A stretch of DNA of 64,000 nucleotides from assembly GCA_930367205.1 (NCBI GenBank), contig OV884015.1, positions 78,011,341-78,075,340 of the forward strand, in the 5' to 3' direction. Below, one piece after another: positions 56,299 through 64,000 of this stretch. A model generated the notes under the pieces. The model had not been told where the DNA came from. It ran no database searches and saw only the letters and a program-made list of their open reading frames with translations. The DNA is from Acanthosoma haemorrhoidale (taxonomy: Eukaryota > Arthropoda > Insecta > Hemiptera > Acanthosomatidae). The translations under genes were made by a program, and so were the position numbers. Numbering within the stretch: position 1 is the stretch's first letter; each line of letters opens with the position of its first letter.

Positions 56299-56330
56299 TG
56301 ACGTTTCGCCTATTCAGGCATCTTCTGCAA
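56299..56330 (-). other. Single hammerhead-like motif
   Basis: Minus strand: CAGAAGA, U, hairpin GCCT-GAAT-AGGC, GAAAC (56,327 to 56,303). It is closely related in sequence to 38,174-38,198. No inverted partner was found nearby. Confidence 0.45.
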
Positions 56331-56539
56331 TAATAAAAAAAATATGTTATTTGTAACATTATAAAATTAATTTAATTTGCCAATTTTTTTTTTTTTTTAT
56401 TTCTAGCCCCAAAGATGCCTAAGTATGTTTTACTTCTCGAACATGTCTTAATTAGAAATCAAACAGTGCTTTGAATGTTAGGTATGAGTCTAAACATGAG
56501 AAGAGTTCGTTAGGAGATGGACTTAGGTTGATGAAAAAG

Positions 56540-56935
56540 AGTTGTTATGTTTTCATCAAGTTTATTAATGGACGACGTTTCGACACCCTATGCGTGTTTG
56601 CATCTGGCGCAAACGAATACAAAACGAAATGAGGTCAATGGATTTTATATCTTGATGCATCTATGTTCTTTGATCAGTTATATTATCTGTTAGTACTTAT
56701 AATATAATCTTATACCACTTACTCATAATCTTATCCCAACAAATCATTTGCTAACCGCAATGAACGTATATCTACATCATTTTGTTTCGTATTATTTCAA
56801 TCAATTAATTATTTTAATCAAACCAATCAAACTTGACATCTACATTCTTTTCTTGTTATCAGAACCTGATGCAGACATACATAGTATGTCGAAACGTTGT
56901 CCATCAATAGATACTTATGTATGTCTTGTTGGTGA
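56540..56935. mobile_element. Second inverted-repeat element with hammerhead-like motif
   Basis: The left arm (about 56,540-56,640) aligns with the reverse complement of the right arm (about 56,830-56,930): TTAATGGACGACGTTTCGAC against TTGATGGACAACGTTTCGAC, then TGCATCTGG against TGCATCAGG. Each arm contains a hairpin between (C)AGATGCA/CTGATGCA and GAAACGT. Same design as 37,790-38,255. Confidence 0.55.
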
Positions 56936-58935
56936 TTTACCTGTCTCACAGTCAGTATTTTTCAAGGTATGAAAAAATTAGATCTAAAACTAACTACCGA
57001 GCCCGAAGGATGATGTTTTGTTCCCATTCAGTTAGGATCGATAGTCTTTCCGGTGGTTGTGCGTTAGTCTAAATATACGATCTGTGATAGTGATCGTAAA
57101 TATGAATCATACTGTACACACGATGTTATTTGCTTGAAATAATCCAATCAGAAGCATAGAAAAAAAAACGTGAAAAAAATTGAAACGATTTTCATTTTCC
57201 CAGGTCAGAAGTTATTAAAAATTAAAGTTCTAATTTTTGGTTAACGTTAAGGATATTAAACATGGTAAAGTAGAATGAATTTCAATGTTTTTTCAGTTTT
57301 GGAAGCCAAATTATTTCATTAGGTTTTTTAAAAGTATTAATGTATTACTTATTTTCTATTAATATACCGTGTCAAGCGAACATAGGGTTTTTATTTAAAT
57401 TTACGGATACTTACTTGCGTATCAATTAATGTCTATTGGCTTTCAAATTCAAAACAAAGGAAAAAAAGGTACAGAGAAACAACACGCATGAAAGTTAGAA
57501 CTAGACTGTTTATTTCAGGTCTATAACCCTGTATATTTACATTCGGGATGTTTACATCCCGACGTTCGGGGATTAAACTTGAGTACTGATGCTGCCCGGA
57601 GCTTAACTTATCGATACAGTAATATATCTGATTTACAACTGCATCTAAATACATCAAATTTAAGTAAATATGTGAAGGATGTATCTTTTCTACGGATATA
57701 TATATACCTGACCCAAAAATGCCACGCTGTTACGCTCTAGTTGAATAATTAGAACATTTTAATTACAGGGGCGCCGTTTAACTGCTCTACTACTAATCGA
57801 TTTGATTCCTCTATCCAATCCTGAGCGTATTGCATTAGCGGTAAAGTTTACCTTTTCTCAAAATATTCCATTTATATACTATTGGTCCCGATTGAAACTA
57901 AACCCAAAGTAATTTATTTCATAAATTAACGTGGCGATCAAAACGGAAAGGATTCAATTATATAAAATATAAATTTATATACAACGCATTTCACTACAAA
58001 TAGTTAAAACTGTTTTAAATGCAAACATTTGATTGAGTTTCATATGAATATGAATGATTACAAATATCTTAGTAGCTACCTATAAAAATATTCCTTACTA
58101 TTGTACATATGATGTGTTCAATCTGATGTAAGAGCAGCTTCAAAGTCTATTTCCTCAGCTCCTCCAACCAGTTTTCAGTCAATGGCTCCCGAGATGACCT
58201 AGAGAAATGTGATCTGCCTTGGACCGTCTACATTTCGTCCTACTGGACCAGGTTTCCACTAGCGTGGTCTTCCTTTCTGATCTTTTGTGTTGATAGATTA
58301 TTACAGACCAGGTTGCAAAGAATTCGTGCCTCAAACACTGTCCTAGATCCCTTCTGAAACTCCCTTCTGTTACAGGAAAAACGAAGGGTGGTAACCTGCC
58401 CATAAAATAAACATCTGGATCCATTTGCGCCCTTTAAAAAACACACCTATACCGGAACGTTGTCATTTAGTGCCTTTTGCTAACTTTTACATCGCAAATT
58501 CTATCTCTTAATTCTACTTATAATGATATAAGGGAATAATAACATTCCCCATTTCGTGAGTCGAACATATAACCGTGTATTATTTTTAGAATTAATTCAA
58601 ATTTTTCTCAATTTTTTATTTGAGAAGCTCATGATGAATCCTGTTCTCTTATATCTCTTGTACATTTTCTTCACTATTTACTTTTTTTGATTTCGTTTTA
58701 TTTATTTTTCTCTATCTAACTCTTAGATGTAGAATTAACGCCTCTGATTTGTATTTTTATTTAATATTACCCCATGATGTTACGTATACTGTTTTCTAGA
58801 GTGTTCCATAAATTTCTTTTTTTTGTAAAAATTTTTCTATACAGTTTCTTTTGCACATCACCGTTAACGATGAACCCCATGGACTAGAAGAATAATTATT
58901 ATTTAGTTAAGCATACAAAGATTTCATGTAGTTTA
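56936..58935. other. Non-coding, nothing firmly recognised
   Basis: A hairpin CGGGATGT-TT-ACATCCCG is at 57,544-57,561. 58,130-58,450 is less AT-rich, with an 81-codon minus frame of no known family; it could be the 3' end of an unrecognised transposon. Confidence 0.35.
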
Positions 58936-59420
58936 CTAAAATGTCAGTAGGGCCACTCTAGAACAAATCCGGATTTGGCCCGGAGAGGCCGAAGCTGAAA
59001 AGTAATTTTTATTCTGGTCGAGCGCCGGTCGAGAGGAAAGAAGTGAGAGTTGGGAAGGGGTGTCCATGGCCGAAACAGTTTCATGGCGAGAGATAAATGC
59101 CCAGTACGTGGTGGGTTCCGCGCTCACCGCTCGCTCCGGCTCAATCAGATCTGACCAACACCTCAATTAGAACCCCCCCGGCTCATTTTTTGTATAATTT
59201 CATCCTGACGGGACTTTGTTTTTGTTTTGTTTTGTTTTTTTAGCAGGACGTTAATCGCGTCAGGATCGTTCGCCAGGCCTCTGTAATCGGAGGGACAATC
59301 GATTCGCAGCGTCATCCTCGGGTTATTTGCGCTTTTAAACCGACGCCGACAACTTGATGGACTATTACAGCCGATCGGGCGAATGATTGCTTTGCGAAAA
59401 AGCACAATTCACCTAATGAT
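58936..59420. other. CpG-containing GC-rich island
   Basis: Much richer in G+C and CpG than the flanks (GAGCGCCGGTCGAG, CGCGCTCACCGCTCGC, CCGACGCCGAC), with a TTTTG repeat at 59,218-59,240. It may be a promoter or regulatory region of a host gene, or an old GC-rich repeat. No start site or frame is supported. Confidence 0.3.
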
Positions 59421-60205
59421 GAAGGCGATAAGCGCTCAAATGATAGGTCCAGTTTTAAATCATTTGTCACTTATCAAAGCTGATGATCGTCGTGTATCAT
59501 GTCGTGTTTCGGCGGGTAATGTTTTATCGTAACAACCCTTTGGCATTTTGAGTAAGTAAAAGTTTGGATTTCGCAAAACTTTGCATGTCATTATTTAATG
59601 TTTTAATTTAATTATATCGAGGGTTTTTTAAATAAGTATACTAAAAAATAAAGTGGCATTAAGCTTAATTAATCCAATCATCCTACGGAGTGTTAATTAT
59701 CCCAGTCGAAGGAATGGATTAGTACCTAAACACGAGTGCTGGAAACGTAGCTTTGATAATGCATTTAAAGTTGCTACTTAAATACATAATATAAATAATT
59801 CGAAATTACAAGAAAGGTATATAAACCCATTTTTAAGTAGCTCCAACGTCGAAAAAAAATCCGTTAGGAACAAAATGACGAGATACTCGTTGGTTTTATG
59901 CCCGGGTTGAACTGATACTATCTAAACCTCTACAAATGCTATCATCAACCAGCTCTAGAGTTATCAACTGTCTCACGCCAAATAAAGAAAATAACCAACC
60001 TTTTTCGTAATTATGATCATGTTTTGGTTTTCAGTTTTATTTTTCCATTTATGATCACTACAAAATGCTATTGTTGGGGAAACTCCCTCCCCTTTTGAGA
60101 ACAGTTTTTTTGTCTATTTCCACAAGTAGCTCATCACGTCTGATGGCTGAAAGGTTTCAGGAAATCCTCCCACAAATATGATGGTTAATAATTGATTTTA
60201 TTTTT
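59421..60205. other. Non-coding, nothing recognised
   Basis: AT-rich, no gene. Confidence 0.35.
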
Positions 60206-60214
60206 CAAGATAAA

Positions 60215-60441
60215 TTCTAGATATTATTCAAATCTATATTGTGATAAAAATACAATCTCCCTTATTGGGCATTAAGTATATATTAATGTTATAAATTTTC
60301 ATTCACTCGCTCATTCATACAGTATTAACAGGCCAAAGACCTACCAACCCTCATGATTGTCACCTTCCTCGCACGCGAAAGAGGAAGCGGAGTTTTGGTT
60401 AGTTGCCCACGTTTCTGCATCAGCCGCGTCACCGGATACGA
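60215..60441 (-). mobile_element. LINE fragment, copy H, with 9-bp duplication
   Basis: Minus-strand 3' UTR of the copy A family (GTGACAATCATG..., GAGCGAGTGAATGAAAA, GATTGTATTTTTATCACAAT). It is flanked by CAAGATAAA at 60,206-60,214 and 60,442-60,450. Confidence 0.82.
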
Positions 60442-60450
60442 CAAGATAAA

Positions 60451-61685
60451 CTAAAGGCAGTTGAACAATTATTAGCTTTTGTTTATTGCTTATTCAATTT
60501 TGTTTTGTTACTTAGCCGCAATGTTCAGTTCGCGAGCTTACAAGTTCAGTTTTACATGTCCTTACTTCTGTTGGAACTCGCCCTATTTAAAAACATTCAG
60601 TCGTTAATCCACGAACAACAGATCGCGTTATTATAAGTTTACAAGTGTTGTTATGGACAACAGACAGCACTTTTATAGCACACAAAATATGCGCGCTGAC
60701 CCCGGCGGCCCGCCTCGACGTTAACATTTTACGCCATAATTAATTCAGTTAAAAAGGAAACTTGAGCAACGTAAATATGGAATTAGTGATACTCTCATAA
60801 ATAAGTGTTGCTGCTTGTCAAGAGAGTTATTGATTACATGACAATGTCGAAAGTAGACGCAAGCTGCTAAGATGCACGCTTATATTTTATCATTATGTGA
60901 AAAATCTTTAAACCAAAGAAATATATGTTTTATTTACGTTCCATAATTATAAATAACCACTTTTGATTGCGATTATCATAGAAAGGGAGTAGAGGAAATT
61001 GGGTTCCATTCCAGGTGGCAATAGCTGAAGGTATCATACTTCTTATTTCTATTTATAAATAAAGTGATTCTTATTTCCTGTAAATATCTTTCAGAATTTT
61101 ATTCTTAACTAATTTTGCAACAAATGATTTTTTCCCAGTAGAATATTGTAATAGTTACCTTTATTAATAACAGTGGTGTGAATACCATATCATACTATTT
61201 TAAAATGATTTATTGGCTTATGTTTACAAAACGCACACCTCACAGTCAAAAATGAAATAATATATTTACATGGTTATGCCCCATTTTTTTTTTACTTTCA
61301 ATCAGGGGATGGATAATACATTGCTACAACAAATTTAAAGAACATCATTCAATGTGAACAAAAACAACTTTTCAAGCCGTTGCAGTATCTGTTTATGGTC
61401 CTAACAAATTAACCGTATGATATTTATATCTACCTTAAGATCATCGAATTTCAAAAACTTATCATTAAGAGATATTAATCAATAACCCCTTGGATCGAAT
61501 GCCTAATTACGAAAGTTTTTTCAGAGATGTAAATAAAATGGTGGGGCTCAGAAATTACAACTAGAAGAGGGGGTATGGTATAACCTATATACTTTAGCGC
61601 AAGCAAACCTAGTTGGCAAGGACACCTAATATATTACTCCAGCTTGTGGTACGTTTGACATAGGGATTGGAACTTGTTCACCTTA
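60451..61685. other. Non-coding, nothing recognised
   Basis: 60,530-60,720 contains TATTTAAAAACATTCAGTCG (TATA plus initiator spacing) and a CpG-rich GCGCGCTGACCCCGGCGGCC, which could be an LTR or promoter; unproven. The rest is AT-rich. Confidence 0.35.
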
Positions 61686-61689
61686 CTTG

Positions 61690-62640
61690 TTATTGTTGCT
61701 GCTTGTTTGTTGTTACCCCCTACAAGGGTTTTCTGAAGGGCTGGCTTTTCCTAATAATTTCCGCTCTACCGATCACACTCCCATTGTAAGTAACATGCTT
61801 AGCTTCCGCGTTTGTGCCAAAGAAAACAGTTTTGTATACAACATTCTTGGAAAGAAATTTCAACATGATTCGATGAAATATCGATCATATTTTAAATATT
61901 TTGCCGATAAAATTTAACCTAATAAACTTTCCATTGAATGCTTCAACAATGAAATCCGTGACGCATCTTAGCCGCATCCCTTAGATATAGAAAAAGCGTT
62001 TGATACTATTTGAAGGTAACTCACGATTAAATAAAGAAATACGATTGGATCACGAGGGATAATTCAGCAGTTTTCCATAATTTTTTTATTTAATAATAAA
62101 TATCAAGTTATAATTGGAACTTCTTTTCTTTAATGAAAAAAAAAAATGATATTAGTGTCACAGGAGTGTGTCAAATGCCATTGAAATTAATAAAGTTTTA
62201 AGGATGAGATTGAATTCTAAATAATTTTCAATAATATAATTATTTAGGCATCTTTCAAAATATATAGATCAGATATAAATTAGAAAATTTAACTGGAATA
62301 CTAATTCGTGGAAAAAAAAAACCCAAGTTAAGTGTTCAGAGAAAAAAAGAGAAGCGTAGCGAAAAAATAAAGTATAATAAGTAATGTAGAAATAAAAACT
62401 GTTATTGCTCTGAAATTATTGGCAATGATTGCCAATCCCAACTCGGGTTGAGTGGTTCCTATAAAACATCTTTTGATCAATTTCCGTCTGCAATGAATAT
62501 TGAATAGCCGGTAGTCTTTTCTCTCTAACCTATAAAATATCTATAAACACAAATATGGGAACTCTATAGACTAAAATGTTTCCTGGGTGACGCTGATGAT
62601 GTCACTGCTTTGTCACTATTAAACAATACAACATTGTTCA
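61690..62640 (+). pseudogene. Old LINE reverse-transcriptase relic
   Basis: Three RT signatures in order: LDIEKAFDTI (motif A, about 61,983-62,013), VTGVCQMPL resembling GVPQGSPL (motif B, about 62,155-62,182), and FLGDADDVTAL resembling YADDTAL (motif C, about 62,580-62,612). The A to B spacing fits; the B to C spacing is about 300 bases too long and AT-rich, suggesting an insertion. Stops and shifts are present throughout. It differs from the copy A family (DIAQAFDRV, FADD). Confidence 0.45.
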
Positions 62641-63577
62641 AATATAGAAAAATTGTCCTACTTTTTTTATAGTTCAGCAAGAGTGAGGGAGATAATCAAG
62701 AAAGAAAACACTTTCTATCTTCCCTCAGTTTAATAATTTATGGTGCAACTTTTCACAGATACTAAGCCACCAACCTTAAGGGTTCGGTCTGATAGTAACT
62801 AAAATACTTGCCGGGCTGGCAATCGAGGTCTTGCCTTGGGTCCATGTCCGACCCGGCCGGCAAGTACAATGATACAGTCAGCCAAAATCCCTGAGAATGT
62901 CAGCCTAGTCCGTCGAAAACTTTCGGGTATAAGTTAATAAAGCTGTGGAGATACAGAAAGTGTTTTATTTTATAATAAAAACACTCCACACAGGCACTGC
63001 GCCATAAATAAGATATTGATAAAGTTATTAGCATTAAATTAGTATTTAAAATCCAAAACTCCCGCGTATTCGAAGAAAACCCTTTAATCGGAAACGGGTT
63101 GGTTTAATCAAAATCTTCTAAGCCATTCAAGGTGCAGTCACGGGTGCGGCAGACAGAGCTTAACTTTATCCCTCCGTCAATATACAAAGCTTCCCTTCCC
63201 TTTGTTCTATGGGTGATTAGAATTCACACAGATCTTTATTACATCCTGGACATAGATAAATCAGTAAATCAGAGGGAACTTGTAGCTAAATTTTACTGTA
63301 ACGAAAAAAATCACGCAGTTATCGAGGGAAAAATGTAGTGTGTACTACAGCAGTAATTGACGGAAAAGCAGTTTTGGAACAACATTCCATCCGATGATCA
63401 TTCGAATCCGAACTGACAAGGAAAAATACTGCGAGTGTGTACAGATTCTCCAAGGTACTTATCGTCAGATGTGGAATCTTGTTCAAATCATCCTATTTTA
63501 CAGTATATATTAAAAATAACAACACAACTAAATGATACCACAATTTGGTTCCTTAGACCGTTCTTTTCTTATGCGTG
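62641..63577. other. Non-coding, with an unclassified GC-rich segment
   Basis: 62,760-62,940 is GC-rich, with inverted CTTGCCGG ... CCGGCAAG arms at about 62,811 and 62,862. It looks like part of a repeat but is not recognised. No gene. Confidence 0.35.
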
Positions 63578-64000
63578 CTGCAAACCACCCTAATCCCCTA
63601 GCGCAGTCATTGCATTGCACCACTCATCCTTATGATCCTCCTCGGATACTAAAACGGCAGTGGCCTCGTGACCTCCTATAAATGCGTAACAGTGGGAGTC
63701 CTGGCAATGGCCAGTTTCTCCAATCATGTCCTGAGCGTATGTGGCTCTCGCGCTCTTCGTCAGCCTCGTATCCGGTGACGTGGCTGATGGAGGAGCGTGG
63801 GGGCTTCCCAAGATTCCGCTTCCTCTTTCGCATGCGAGGGAGGTGACAACCATGTGGATTTGGGAGGTCTCTGGGCTGTTGTAATTATGGTATGGTAAAA
63901 TTGTAAATATGGTATGAATGAGAACATTTATCACAATTACTTATTGTCTAATAAAGGAAATTATAATTTTAGCACAATAAATAAGTTTCAATATATATTT
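63578..64000 (+). mobile_element. LINE fragment, copy I
   Basis: Plus strand: last ORF2 codons (AACCACCCTAATCCCCTAGC, about 30 codons to a stop), the full 3' UTR, and the tail TTTTAGCACAATAAATAAG near the window end. Useful for defining the 3' end missing from copy A. Confidence 0.88.

Noticed and set aside
56385..56420. Further copy of the poly(A) SINE-like family
   Set aside because: Only the poly-T and TTTCTAGCCCC resemble it; the body does not match.
1..64000. CRISPR arrays, bacterial operons, riboswitches, rRNA
   Set aside because: None seen; the repeat types and gene layout are those of an animal genome.

Overview
The window is AT-rich eukaryotic DNA, most likely from an insect. It contains a Jockey-type LINE family, Ty3/gypsy elements (one with the AGTTAA...TTAACT LTR ends of insect errantiviruses), a CsRn1/Kabuki-type element and a mellifera-like mariner relic. 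No bacterial genes, operons or CRISPR arrays are seen. Almost all recognisable coding sequence belongs to transposable elements. Three short stretches look like single exons of host genes: 20,080-20,460, 26,131-26,234 and 40,213-40,440, all on the minus strand. Low-copy non-coding DNA fills the rest.

Layout. 1-3,680: minus-strand Jockey-like LINE (copy A), nearly intact, with one nonsense codon in ORF2. 4,277-5,047: young, internally deleted gypsy element on the minus strand. 5,060-7,770: errantivirus-like gypsy element (called gypsy-1 here), with LTR, tRNA-Phe primer site, gag, protease and part of RT. It is joined directly to a second, very AT-rich gypsy element without its 5' LTR (gypsy-2, 7,775-13,029). 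13,164-15,318: gag-only degenerate relative of gypsy-1. 15,319-16,130: SINE-like repeats and a fragment of a second LINE family. 18,161-19,095: tandem repeat split by LINE copy D. 22,092-22,700: mariner relic. 23,738-24,600: CsRn1-type LTR; its relative lies at 47,925-49,552. 34,154-36,340: LINE copy B carrying a small MITE. 37,790-38,255 and 56,530-56,945: inverted-repeat elements with a hammerhead-like motif. 42,064-46,469: full-length but decayed LINE copy C. LINE fragments E to I lie at 29.9, 51.9, 53.7, 60.2 and 63.6 kb. A decayed RT lies at 61.7-62.6 kb.

How the pieces relate. LINE copies A to I are one family at different ages; target-site duplications and 5' truncation fit target-primed reverse transcription. 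The SINE-like repeats, with poly(A) tails and 9-13 bp duplications, probably use similar machinery. The most interesting signal is a shared gene layout. In gypsy-1, gypsy-2 and LINE copy A the two ORFs lie in the same frame, separated by one stop codon. In gypsy-1 the UGA is followed by a 13-bp stem-loop. In gypsy-2 it sits in the leaky UGA-CUA context. This suggests stop-codon readthrough as the expression strategy, although a chance nonsense mutation remains possible for each copy. The second interesting signal is a recurrent CTGAnGA-hairpin-GAAAC motif in inverted-repeat arms.
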